This document shows positions 27,676 to 38,670 of a DNA stretch of 64,000 nt, piece by piece. Within the stretch, counting starts at the first letter, position 1. Each line of letters begins with the position of its first letter. The translations under genes were made by a program, and so were the position numbers. The notes under the pieces are model-generated. The model saw nothing but the letters and a program-made list of their open reading frames with translations. It searched no databases and was not told the origin of the DNA. This DNA is from JAXGXJ01 sp963829545 (GTDB taxonomy: Bacteria; Actinomycetota; Thermoleophilia; RBG-16-64-13), in assembly GCA_963829545.1 (NCBI GenBank), contig CAWHIX010000008.1, positions 124,001 to 188,000 on the forward strand, in the 5' to 3' direction.

Positions 27676-27888
27676 ATGTCGAGTGACGGACTTCGTGGCA
27701 TCGAGCCGGCGGGTGGTCGGGGAGAGCAGTCGTTCGTTCACCACCCGCTTATCCCGTACGACCCGAATGTCGCCCTGTATTTCGCCGCCGGCCCCGTGCT
27801 GCTCCCCTTCGAGTACACCGGGTGGCAGGACGAAGTGATGTCGTACAAGCAGTCCTGTTACATCAGAGGTTCTGGCCATGAGCGTGAA
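27676..27888 (+). other. GcvT/LigM-like N-terminal fragment fused ahead of transhydroxylase copy 3
   Basis: The segment starting at the ATG at 27676, with AAGGAGAG upstream, encodes about 70 residues absent from the other transhydroxylase copies. Its middle (YFAAGPVLLPFEYTGWQDEVMSYKQSCYI) resembles the opening of GcvT-fold aminomethyl- or O-demethylase proteins such as LigM, where a W-x2-E motif and a following helix occur early. It runs in frame into the copy 3 coding sequence. Likely a truncated gene remnant whose 3' part was lost when copy 3 arrived. Similarity judged by eye. Confidence 0.35.
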
Positions 27889-30581
27889 GGACCGAGGCTC
27901 GACATCGGGGCCGAGCGGCAGGTCATCCGCGGAACCGGTCTACTCGGGCCCGGAGACTCGGGACCGCCGGCCCTCGTGCACGTCAAGGAAGACAGGATCA
28001 CGAGGATCAGGCCCCTGAACTACGAGCTCGAGTACGACAAGAAGGACTTCAATCTCTGGAAGATGGAGGCGAGGGGAAAGACCTTCGCACCTCCCCTGCG
28101 TGCAGTCCTAGGTCCCATCGGTCAGGCCTACAAGAAGCGCGTGTACTCCAAGAACCGAGTGCGTTATCCGCTCAAGCGGGTGGACTGGGACCCCGAGGGC
28201 GCTTCGGGGTCCGACGGTCCCGGCGGGCGCAACACCCAGAACCGGGGGCGGAGCAAGTACGTGCGCATCGGCTGGGACGAGGCCGCCGAGTTGGTGGCGG
28301 CGGAACTGAAGAGGATGAAGGAGACCTACGGTCCCGAGGCCGTGCTCTCCCAGTCCGACATGCATGGCGAGACGAAGCACCTCAGTCCCAGCCATGGCTG
28401 TGCCAACCGCCTCCTCTCCCTGTTGGGTGGCTACACCGTCCAGATGCGCAACCTGGACAGCTGGGAAGGGCAGAACTGGGGCGCCAAGCACGTGTGGGGT
28501 TGCGAGCCGGTAGGGGAGATGGGGCCGACGGCCAACCTCTACCCCGACATCGCCGAGCACGGGGAACTGCTCCTCTTCTGGGGTTGCGACCCGGAGACCA
28601 CCGCCCATCCCATCCAGGGCATGCTGGCCAGCCGGCTCTGCTACTGGCTCTCGGACGTCGGTCTGAAGTCCGTCTACGTCTGTCCCGACCTCAACTACGG
28701 CGCCGCCGTGCATGCGGATAAGTGGATCCCCGTCCTGCCCAACACCGATGCCGCGCTGCAGCTGGCCATCGCTTACGTGTGGATCACCGAAGGCACCTAC
28801 GACAAGGACGTACATCGCCACCCATTCCTACGGCTTCGACAAGTTCGAGGACTACGTCCTGGGCAAAGAGGACGGCGTGCCCAAGACGCCGGCGTGGGCG
28901 TCTGAGAAATGCGGCGTACCGGACTTCACCATCAAGGCGCTCGCTCGCGACTGGGCCGATAAGATCACCAGCCTCATCCACGGCAATGCCGGCCCGGGCA
29001 TAAGAGGCCCTTACTCCACTGAGCCGGCCCGCCTGGAGGCCATGCTCCTGGGCATGAGCGGACTGGGCAAGCCCGGCGTCCACCAGGCCAAGATGATCGA
29101 GTGGTTCCTGTGGCACAAGTGGCTGCCCTTGCCGTATCAGGGCAAAGTCACGCCCGCCCTGCCCCTGTTCGCCGAGCAGGTGCGCCCGGCAGGAGCAATG
29201 ACCTTCAAGGACGGCATGATGGGCACCTACGCGGGTACTCACCCCGAAATGCGGGCCCTGACCGCACCCGCGGCCAATCCGCCTCTCCAAGTCATCCCCA
29301 AGTGCCTCATCCACGACGCCATCCTCGACCCGCCCATCAGCTGGTGGGGCCTGCACGGTTTTCTCGAACCGGTCGCGGAGCAGTTCAAGGAGCACACCTA
29401 TCCGGCTCCGGGATGCTCGGAGGTGCACATGATCTGGACCGACTCCCCCTGCTGGATCACCTGCTGGAACGACTCCAACAGCTACATCAAGGCTCTCCAG
29501 TCGCCCTCCGTCGAGTGCATCGTGGCCCAGCATCCCTGGCTGGAGAACGACTGCCTCATGGCGGACATCATCCTGCCGGTAGGGACCCGCTACGAGATGC
29601 TCGACATCGGTGAGGACGTGGGTAGCGGTGTCGTCATGTCCATCTATCTGCAGGATCACTGCGTGAACCCAGTGGGGGAATCGCTGTCCGACTTCGACGT
29701 GGTGGCGAAGATCGCCGAGAAGCTGGGTCTGCTGGAGGATTACACACAGGGCAAGACCATGGAGGAGAAGCAGAGACTGGCCTTCGACGGCTCCGGCGTG
29801 GAAGACCTCATCTCCTGGGAGGATCTAAGGAGAAGCAATACTTCGTCATCCCCTGCAGCGACGACGTGAAGGACCAGCCGCCCGGCCTGCGCGATTTCGC
29901 CGACGACCCGGCAAGGCCAGCCCTCTGAGCACCCCCACCGGTCTGCTGGAGTACTCGTCGAGCGCTCTGGAGGAGCACTTCCCCGACGACCCGGAGCGGC
30001 CGCCGGTGGCGCACTGGATCGAGAAGGGCGAGAGTCACGACGAGCGGCGCAGCAGCGAGCGGGCTGCGGAGTATCCGCTGCTCTGCATGTCGAACCACCC
30101 TCGCTGGCGCATGCACGCCCAGGGCGACGACATCACCTGGACCCGCGAAATACCGACGATGAAGATCACGGGAGCGGACGGTTATCAGTACGAGCCGGTG
30201 TGGCTCAACACCGCCGAGGCGGAGCTGCGGGGCATCGCTCAGGGCGATATCGTCAAGATCTACAACGAACGGGGCATCGTCCTGGGCGGCGCCTTCGTCA
30301 CCGAACGGCTCATGCCCGGCGTGGCCTACATGGACCACGGAGCCAGGTGGGACCCCATCATCCCCGGCAAGCTGGACCGGGGGGAGCCATCAACACCATC
30401 ACGCCGCACAAGGTCACCTCCAAGAGGGCGACCGGCATGGTGGTGAGCGGGTTCCTGGTCGAGGTGGCCAAGGTGAGCGACGAGGAGATGGCCGGCTGGC
30501 GCCGGGACTACCCGGAGGCCTTCGACAGAGACTACGACGCTCGTGACGGGCGTGTCCCTGTCCGGCTGGCTTCAGGAATAA
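27676..30581 (+). CDS. Transhydroxylase-like molybdopterin large subunit, copy 3 (frameshifted)
   Basis: Homologous region begins around 27889 (LDIGAERQVIRG), matching the true start of copy 4 (MDIGADKQVIRG); the open frame extends upstream through a foreign ~70-residue segment, and an out-of-frame ATG at 27878 is another possible start. Active-site motifs SDMHGETK and NLDSWEGQ, plus RGPYSTEP. Frame changes are needed near 28810, 29826, 29913, 30382 and 30541; with the last one the protein ends VTGVSLSGWLQE at 30581. Small subunit 3 starts nine bases later behind AAGGAGGAG. Very similar to copy 4, so a recent duplication. Confidence 0.82.
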
Positions 30582-30590
30582 GGAGGAGAG

Positions 30591-31407
30591 ATGGCCAAGA
30601 GCATTCGTCATAGACGTGGGACGCTGCTGCGGCTGCTACAACTGCCAGCTCGCCTGCAAGGACGAGCACGTCGACAACGACTGGACTCCCTACGCCAAGC
30701 CGCAGCCGGACACGGGGCAGTTCTGGCTGAAGATAGAAGAGAACGTGTGCGGCACCGTCCCCAAGGTGCGGATGCATTACATCCCCCGGCTCTGCAACCA
30801 CTGCGCGAACGCACCCTGCATCGACTCGTGCCGGGATGCTGCTATCACGCGGCGCGATGACGGGCTGGTGATCATCGAACCGGAGAAGTGCACGGGGTGT
30901 GAGGCCTGCGTGACGGCTTGCCCGTACGAAGCCATCTATTTCAACGACGAACTCGCCCTCGCGCAGAAGTGCACAGGCTGCGCGCATTTGCTGGACAACG
31001 GCTTCAAACTGCCCCGTTGTGTCGAATCCTGCCCCACGGATGCTATACGCTTTGGCGAGGAAGAAGACCTGCAGGAGCTCATCGCCGGTGCCGTCGTCCT
31101 CAAGCCGGAGACGGGCAGCCGGCCGCGCGTCTACTACCGGAACATACCCGGCAAGTTCATCAGCGGCACGGTGTTCGACCCGGTCGAGCGGGAGGTCGTC
31201 ATCGGAGGGCGCTGCCTGCTGACCTCGGGTGGCAAGGTGGTCGAGACCTTCACCGATGCCTACGGCGACTTCTGGTTCAACGACCTGGCGGTGGGCAGGT
31301 ACGACGTGAGTATCGAGGCCGACGGGTTCACGCCCAGGTACTTCTCCGCTCTCGATACCGCCAAGGACGTCAACCTGGGCGAGATACCGCTCACTCGGAA
31401 ATCCTGA
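30591..31407 (+). CDS. Transhydroxylase-like Fe-S small subunit 3 (one frameshift)
   Basis: About 271 residues. ATG at 30591 behind AAGGAGGAGAG; one extra base near 30600 separates MAK from AFVIDVGRCCGCYNCQ. Cysteine runs CCGCYNCQLAC, CNHCANAPCIDSC, CTGCEACVTAC, CTGCAHLL and CVESCPTDA match the three-cluster pattern of its paralogues. The Ig-like C-terminal domain (ISGTVFDPVERE to RYDVSIEADGF) is complete. It lies between large-subunit copies 3 and 4 and could serve both, because copy 4 has no small subunit of its own. Confidence 0.85.
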
Positions 31408-31427
31408 GGGGCTGGGGAGCAGCTCAC

Positions 31428-34163
31428 ATGGACATCGGCGCGGACAAGCAGGTCATCCGGGGCTCGGGCCTCATCGGATCGGGAGATTCCGGTCCCCCCA
31501 CCCTCGTGGACGTCAAGGACGGCAGGATCACGAGGATCAGGCCCCTCGACTACGAGTCGAAGTACGACAAGAAGGACTTCAACGCCTGGAAGATGGAGGC
31601 GAAGGGAAAGACGCTCGATCCTCCCCTGCGCGCCTCGCTGGGTCCCATCGGCCAGGCCTACAAGAAGCGGGTCTACTCCAAGAACCGGGTGCGCTATCCG
31701 CTCAAGCGCGTGGACTGGGACCCGGGAGGGGCGCCGGGGTCCGTCGGCCCCGGCGGGCGAAACACCCAGAACCGGGGCACGAGCAAGTACGTGCGCATCT
31801 CCTGGGACGAGGCCGCCGAGTTGGTGGCGGCCGAGTTGCGGCGCATGAAGCAAGACCTACGGTCCCGAGGCCGTGCTCTCCCAGGCCGACATGCACGGAG
31901 AGACGCAAGCACCTCAGCCCCAGCCACGGCTGCGCCAACCGGCTGCTCTCGCTGCTGGGCGGCTACACCATCCAGATGCGCAACCTGGACAGCTGGGAAG
32001 GCCAGAACTGGGGCGCCAAGCACGTGTGGGGCTGCGAGCCGGTGGGGGAGATGATGCCGGCCGCCAACCTCTACCCCGACATCGCCGAGAACGGGGAGCT
32101 GTTGCTGTTCTGGGGCTGCGACCCAGAGACCACGTCCGCACGCCATCCAGGGCCAGTTCGCGAGCAACCTGTGCTACTGGCTCTCCGAGGTCGGCCTCAA
32201 GTCCGTCTACGTCTGCCCCGACCTCAACTACGGCGCCGCGGTTCATGCCGACAAGTGGATCCCCATCCTTCCCAACACCGACGCCGCGCTGCAGCTCGCC
32301 ATCGCTTACGTGTGGATCACCGAAGGCACCTACGACAAGGAGTACATCGCCACCCACTCCTACGGCTTCGACAAGTTCGAGGACTACGTCCTCGGCAAAG
32401 AGGACGGCGTGCCCAAGACGCCCGCGTGGGCCTCGGAGAAGTGCGGCGTCCCCGACTTCACCATCAAGGCGCTGGCCCGCGACTGGGCGAAGAAGACCAC
32501 CAGCCTCATCCACGGCAACGGCGGGCCCGGCATCAGAGGGCCGTTCTCCTCCGAGCCGGCCCGGCTCGAAGCCATGCTCCTGGGCATGCAGCGGCCTGGG
32601 CAAACCCGGCGTCCACCAGGCCAAGATGCTCGAATGGTGGATCTGGGGCGAGTGGTTTCCCATCCCCTATCAGGGCAAGATCAGGCCCAACCTGGCCGGC
32701 TTCTCCGAGCAGTGCCGCCCGGTCGACTGCATGGACCCGACGCGGATGATCCCGCCCCTCTACTTGGGCGCCCATCCGGAGATGCTGGAACTGACCAAGC
32801 TCACCGACCAGCCTCCACTCGCAGGCCATCCCCAAGTGCCTGATCCACGACGCCATCCTCAACCCGCCCATCAGCTGGTGGGGCCTGCACGGCTTCCATG
32901 GAGCCGGCAGAGGAGCAGTTCACGCAGCACACCTATCCGGCCCCGGGGCTGCTCGGAGATCCACATGATCTGGACCGACTCGCCCTGCTGGATCACCTGC
33001 TGGAACGACTCCAACACCTACATCCAGGCCCTGCAAAGTCCCTCGATCGAGTGCATCGTGGCCCAGCATCCCTGGCTGGAGAACGACTGCCTCATGGCCG
33101 ACATCATCCTTCCGGTCAGCACGAGGTTCGAGATGCTGGACATCGGCAACGACCTGGGCAGCGGCGTGCTTCACCTCCGTCTTCCTGGAGGAGCCACTGC
33201 ATCGACCCCGTGGGCGAGTCGCTCTGCGACTTCGACGTCGTGGCCAAGATCGCCGAGAAGCTGGGGCTGTGGGAGGAGTATACTCAGCGGCAAGACCATG
33301 GAGGAGAAGCAGAAGCTCGCCTTCGATGCCTCGGGCATGGACGAGCTGGTCATCCTGGGAGGAGCTGCAAGAAGAAGCAGTACTTCGTCATGCCCTGCAG
33401 CGACGAGGTCAAGGACCAGCCGCCCGGCCTCAGCCCGTTCGCGCAACGACCCGAAGAACAATCCGCTGACCACGCCCACCGGCCTCCTCGAGTATTCCTC
33501 GAGCGCCCTGGAGAAGCACTTCCCCGACGATCCCGAGCGACCGCCTGTGGCTCACTGGATCGAGAAGAGCGAGAGCCACGACGAGCGCCTGAGCAGCGAG
33601 CGGACCGAGCAGTATCCGCTCCTCTGCATGTCGAACCATCCGCGGTGGCGCATGCACGCCCAGGGCGACGACATCACCTGGACGCAGAGAGGTTCCCGAC
33701 CATGAAGGTCAAGGGTCCCGACGGCTATCTCTACGAACCGGTGTGGCTCAACCCCGCGGAGGCGGACTCCCGGGGCATCGCGCACGGCGACATCGTGAAG
33801 ATCTTCAACGAGCGGGGCATCGTGCTGGGCGGCGCCTACGTCACGGAGCGGCTCATGCCCGGGTGGCCTACATGGATCACGGGGCCAGGTGGGACCCGAT
33901 CATCCCCGGCAAGCTGGACCGCGGGGGGGCGATCAACACCATCACACCGCACAAGGTCACGTCCAAGAACGCCACGGGCATGGTCGTGAGCGGGTTCCTG
34001 GTCGAGGTGGCAGAAGGTCGACCGACGAGGAGATGGCCGGCTGGCGCCGGGACTACCCGGAGGCGTTCAGCCGGGACTACGACCTGGCGACGGGCGTGTC
34101 GCTGTCGGGCTGGCTGGAGCAATCAGGCGCGGCGCTGCCCAGGCGGACCCGCAGAAGGAGTGA
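31428..34163 (+). pseudogene. Transhydroxylase-like molybdopterin large subunit, copy 4 (about 16 frameshifts)
   Basis: Begins at the ATG at 31428 (MDIGADKQVIRGSG). Nearly every segment aligns with copy 3 but the frame changes roughly every 50-450 bases, for example near 31853, 31905, 32141, 32590, 32821, 32898, 32948, 33170, 33285, 33358, 33446, 33690, 33862 and 34015, mostly single extra bases. Motifs still readable: ADMHGET, NLDSWEGQ, and RGPFSSEP (Phe where copy 3 has Tyr). Codons between shifts remain clean, which argues for sequence error more than decay. The end is uncertain: TGA at 34161 in one frame, TAA at 34183 in another. No small subunit follows. Confidence 0.75.
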
Positions 34164-34171
34164 GACACCAC

Positions 34172-36220
34172 ATGTACACGTGTAAATACCCGCATCTCTT
34201 CGCGCCCATCCGCCTGGGCGGAGCCGTCTTCGCCAACCGTCTCTTCTCCGCTCCCATGGGCTACGAGTACCTGTCGTCCAGGAACTACCCCCTGGACGAG
34301 ACCATCGCCTTCTACGAGCGCCGCGCGGTGGGGGGCGCGGGCGCAGTGAGTGTGGGCTCTGCAGTGGCGGACAGCAGACGGGGTTGCATCGGGCTCAGCA
34401 ACACCTATCTCGACGACCCGACCGCGCTGCCCCCTATCTACCGTCTGGCGTCGGCCATCAACCGGCACGGAGCCGTGGCCGCGATCGAGCTGCAGCACTC
34501 CGGGGCCAACTCCTATCATTCGGCGGCGCAGGGCAACCAGATCTACGGGGCCGTCGACGGGGAGAACGCTCTGGGCCAGTTCGTCCCGGCCATGCCGGCC
34601 GAGATCATCGAAGAGACCATCGAGGCCTACGGCGACGCGGCGGCCTTCGCCAAGTTCTGCGGCTTCGGCCTGGTGACCGTTCACGCCGGTCACGGCTGGT
34701 TGCTCAACCAGTTCCTCGACCCCAACGTGAACGATCGCAAGGACGAGTGGGGTGGCGGCCGAGAGAACCGCTGCCGCTTCCTGCTCCGTATCGTGGAGCG
34801 CATCAAGCAGAAATGTGGTTGCGGATTCCCCGTCGACGTCCGCATGAGTGGGTCGATGTGCCACGAAAGCGGATACGGCATCGACGAGGGCATCGCTATC
34901 GCCAAGCAACTCGACGGTAAGGTGGACCTCATCCACGTGTCGGCGGGCAGCCACGAGATCCCCGAGGTCTTCACGGTCACGCATCCCAGCATGTTCATGC
35001 CGGATGGGCCCAATGTGGTGTTCGCGGCTGAGATCAAGAAGCACGTCCAGACTCCGGTGGCGGCCGTGGGTGCCCTTGGCGACCCCGAACTCATGGAGGA
35101 GATCATCGCCTCCGGCCAGGCGGACGTGGTGTACGCCGCCCGAGCCCTCATGGCCGACCCCGACCTGCCCCGGAAGGCCCGCGCCGGGCAGGATGAAGAG
35201 ATCAGGCCCTGCATCCGTTGCTTCGAGTGCTTCGCCGGCATCACGACCAAGCGCCAGTACCGGTGCGCTGTGAACCCGGAAATAGGTTTCGAAGAGGAAA
35301 GCCGGCACGCTCTGCCGACGGCGAAGCCGAAGCGGGTCCTGGTCGTGGGTGGGGGAGTGGCCGGGCATGCAGGCCGCCCTCACCGCTGCCGAGCGGGGGC
35401 ATGAGGTGATCCTGTGCGAGAAGTCCGACCGCCTGGGCGGTGTGCTCCGGTGCGAGGAGAAGGTGCCGTTCAAGAGGCTTCTGTCCCAGTATCTGGACCA
35501 GCAGGCGGGGATGATCAGGCGGGCGCCCATCGACGTCCGGCTCGGCACCTCAGTCACGCCCGAACTGGCGGAAGCCGTCGAGGCCGACGTCGTCCTGGCA
35601 GCCCTGGGCGCCCGTCCCTGCGTTCCCGGAATCCCGGGGATCCACGGCCCCAACGTCCTCGGGGCTGAAGAGGCCTACCTGTCGCCGGAGCGGACCGGCG
35701 ATGGGGGCGACAGCGTCGTCGTCCTGGGCGGAGGACTGGTGGGCATCGAGTTGGCCGTCTTCCTCGCCGGTCTGGGGCGCGACGTGACCATCATGGAGAT
35801 GATGGAGACTCTCAGCGACGGAGGCAACCCCGTTCAAGGCCTCGCCCTGATGAAGGAGATCAAGCGCTTGGGAATCAAGGTCTCCACCTCTACCAGAGCT
35901 TCAGAAGTCGACGAAGAAGGGTGTCATAGGGGAGTACGTGGGGAGCGCCTATACGCTGCCGCCATGCCGCACGGTGCAACAGGCGGTGCTGCAGTCGAAC
36001 AGCTTCGGCAGGGCCGTGCGCGCCGACATCGAGGTGGGGAGCAAGACGCTGTTCGCCGCCGATACCGTCGTCTACGCGACGGGGCAACAGCCGCTCCAGG
36101 ACGAAGCGGACGCGTCTGCGCTTCTGCGCACCCGAGTTCTATCAGATCGGGGACTGCTGGAGACCGAGGAACATGGTGGAGGCCACGCGCATGGCCTTTG
36201 CCGTCGCGCGCGACCTGTGA
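34172..36220 (+). CDS. Old-yellow-enzyme-type ene-reductase with Fe-S and FAD domain 2 (three frameshifts)
   Basis: ATG at 34172 after AAGGAG. FMN barrel with HAGHGWLLNQFLDPN and the YGGSxENR-equivalent WGGGRENR; four cluster cysteines in CIRCFECF plus YRC (C-x2-C-x2-C-x11-C); FAD/NAD folds VVGGGVAG and VLGGGLVGIE. Extra bases near 35366 (VAG to MQAAL), 35911 (EVDE to KGVIGEY) and 36121 (DASA to FCAPEFYQIGD) must be removed; the corrected protein ends EATRMAFAVARDL at 36220, about 680 residues. Paralogue of the 10.2-kb enzyme, again followed by cupins and an SDR. Confidence 0.86.
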
Positions 36221-36246
36221 GCGACCAAGGAGGAGGGGAGGATGTC

Positions 36247-37195
36247 ATGAGTTCGTCAGAATATGAGAGGTTCGCGGTTCGCTGGCCGGAGCCGCAGGAC
36301 GGGTCTCTCGGGGTCGGGACGGGGCAGGGATCCGCCGTCACCCTTCTGAGTGACGCGCAGGTGCCGGGGGCCGGCCATCACGTCCGCCTCGCCTGGATCC
36401 GTGGCATCCCGGAGGCCGGGCCCGGGCAGGTCGAGCAGGTTCTCGACCACGACCAACTGCTCCTGCACGTGGGCATGGACCATACGACGCCGCAGGATCT
36501 GGGCGCCACCGTCCGCCTCTACCTCGGCGGTCAGCCCGTGGTGTTCAACACCACGACCGCGGTCTTCATCCCCAAGGGCACCCCCTACGGCCCCTTCACT
36601 TGGGAGGAGTTCCGCCGGCCGTACGTGCAGCTCTCGCTGGTGTTCGGGTCCGGGGAGAGCCCGGCTCCGAAGGCCGCCGAAGATGCCGCTGCTGGCCGTG
36701 ATGGCGCCATCCCACGCAAGAGGGAGGTCTTCGACTACGAGCAGTACGTGGTCCGCAGCCCCATGCGAGAGGCGGGACCGGAGTTCGTGGAGGGCCGGCA
36801 GAACCCCACCATGACCTACCTCAGCCGCACCCAGGTCAATGCCGTGAACAACTATCTCGAGTTTGGCTGGATATGGGACGTGCCCCGGCCATCCATCCCC
36901 AAGATGCGCCACGACAACTTCGACGAGATCGTGCTCCACATCGGCAGCGACCCCGACCATCCCGAAGACCTGGGCGGGATACTCCAGTTCGGCATCGGTG
37001 ACGAGCTGCTCGAGTTCGACACCACCCATTGCGCCTACATCCCCAGGCGGGTGGATCACGGTCCCCTCATCTGGAAAGAAGTGCGCCGGCCCCTCATCGA
37101 GATGGCTCTCATGCTGGGCGCCGGCGATCTATGCCGAGGGATGGGAGAACAGCTTCTTCGACCTCCCCGATGGAGAGCGCCGCGGCGCCAGGTAA
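36247..37195 (+). CDS. Bicupin protein, type A repeated (one frameshift)
   Basis: Two cupin A-type domains in one chain of about 315 residues. First domain: DHDQLLLHVG and FIPKGTPYGPFTW; second: HDNFDEIVLHIGSD and YIPRRVDHGPLIW. Both align with the single-domain cupin at 8.2 kb. The first half has lost several of the metal-binding residues and may be structural. One extra base near 37130 separates LMLGAGDL from YAEGWENSFFDLP. Starts 27 bases after the ene-reductase. Confidence 0.75.
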
Positions 37196-37210
37196 CCACC
37201 CGCAGGAAGG

Positions 37211-37694
37211 ATGTCCACCATGCCCGAATCCGATCACAGCAAGTACATCATCACCGAGCGCAGACGTGACTCCCGCGACGCGGTCATGCCGCCCGGGGTC
37301 GATCCGGCCTCGATCACCGACACCAAGTCTCATTTCAAGCTGATGAGCCTGGACGACCACGTGCTCAAGGGTTCCCTCTACACCGAGGTGGTGTGGATGT
37401 GGCCCGGCGGGAGCGACGTCTACCCGGAGACGGCCGAACCCGCGCCCCACGCCCACGAGTACGACGAAGTGCTGGGCTTCTTCGGGAGCGACTTCGACGC
37501 CCCCTACGATCTGGGCGGCGAGATCGAGTTCTGGTTGGAGGACGAGAAGTTCCTTGCTCACCAAGAGCTGCCTCATCTTCGTCCCCAAGGGCATGTACCA
37601 CTGCCCTCTGGTGATCCGGGAGGTAAGAAGGCCCATCTTCCACTTCTCATCCGGCCCGGGAGGCACCTACGTGCAGGAGACGGCAGAGGCGTGA
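37211..37694 (+). CDS. Cupin-domain protein, type B (one frameshift)
   Basis: About 160 residues; paralogue of the cupin at 8.7 kb (SKYIITERR start, HAHEYDEVLGFFG metal motif, LTKSCLIFVPKGMYHCPL). One extra base near 37555 in the middle. Ends TYVQETAEA at 37694. Together with the bicupin and ene-reductase upstream it repeats the gene order of the 8-12 kb region with rearrangement. Function unknown. Confidence 0.74.
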
Positions 37695-37744
37695 GCGAAC
37701 ACGGCCCGGAAGCCGGGCGCCCGAGCGACGCCGGCAGGGAGCCG

Positions 37745-38550
37745 ATGAGCAGGCCCATCACCGACCTTGCGCGGGTGATGGACGTCTCGGGTCGCAAGGT
37801 GATCGTCACGGGCGGGAGCCGCGGTATCGGGTGGGGTATCTGCCAGGCATTTGCGCAGCGGGGCGCCGACGTGGCCATCCTGGACATCGACGTGGCGGCC
37901 GGTGAGGCTGCCGCCCAGGAGCTTCGCGAGAGCGGGGGCGACCACGTGTTCGTGGAGTGCGACGTCACCGACAGGGGCATGGTCGAACGTGCCGTCGGCA
38001 GCGGTCGGCCGCCCGTTTCGGCCACATCGACGTGCTGGTGAACAACGCCGGCATCGCCGCCATCAAGCCCTTCCTCGACATGGACGACGACCTTCCCGAG
38101 TATCACCGGGTGATCGCCGTGAACCTGCACGGCACCGTGTACATGACGCATGCCGTCGCCCGGGTCATGCGCGCCGCCGAGCGGGGGCGGCCTCGATCAT
38201 CAACATCTCGTCCATCGGCGGAGCTCGTTGCTCCGGATCGAAGGATCTGCCCCAGGTGGGCTACGTGGCCTCGAAGGCGGCGGTGAACCACCTGACGGCG
38301 TTCCTGGGCCATCGAGTTCGCCGAGCACGACATCCGCGTGAACTGCATCATGCCCGGACCGACGCGCTCCAAGCTGGACGAGCAACTGACGCCGGAGTGC
38401 CGGGCGAGGATGATGCAGGGCCTCCTCGACCGGCGCTACGGCGAGCCGCTCGAGATCGGTGCGCTCTGCGTGTTCTTCGCCTCAGCGGAGGGGGCCCATC
38501 TGAACGGCGTGGTCATGCCGCACGACGGCGGTTTCCTATGCATCAACTAG
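37745..38550 (+). CDS. Short-chain dehydrogenase/reductase (three frameshifts)
   Basis: ATG at 37745 preceded by AGGGAG; a GTG at 37691 overlapping the cupin stop is a weaker alternative. TGGSRGIGWGI, LVNNAGIA, SIINISSIGG, then YVASK (YxxxK), a PGPTRSKLDE segment and the HDGGFLCIN end are all present. Frame changes lie near 38010, 38187 and 38311. Classical SDR of about 268 residues. Closes the second ene-reductase/cupin module. Confidence 0.8.
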
Positions 38551-38670
38551 GCAGTTCGATCGGACCAGGATCGAGCGGACGCGAGGTTCCTGGGTGTACG
38601 TGTACAGTAGGCGGCATCGAAGCGAAGGCGACAGCAGGCAACATCGAGCAAAGCGGGGGTCGACATCCAC

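Noticed and set aside
31428..34163. Programmed +1 frameshifting as an explanation for the interrupted genes
   Set aside because: Sites share no slippery codon, stop codon or downstream structure, are up to 16 in one gene, and occur in unrelated genes. Sequence error explains them better.
27676..34163. Insertion sequence or transposon behind the copy 3/copy 4 duplication
   Set aside because: No transposase, terminal inverted repeats or target duplication could be found around either copy.
34172..34185. TACACGTGTA palindrome at the ene-reductase start as an operator
   Set aside because: It lies within the first codons, has no second copy nearby at a promoter and is short enough to be chance; TGTAC-GT-GTACA at 38595-38606 is similar but not the same.
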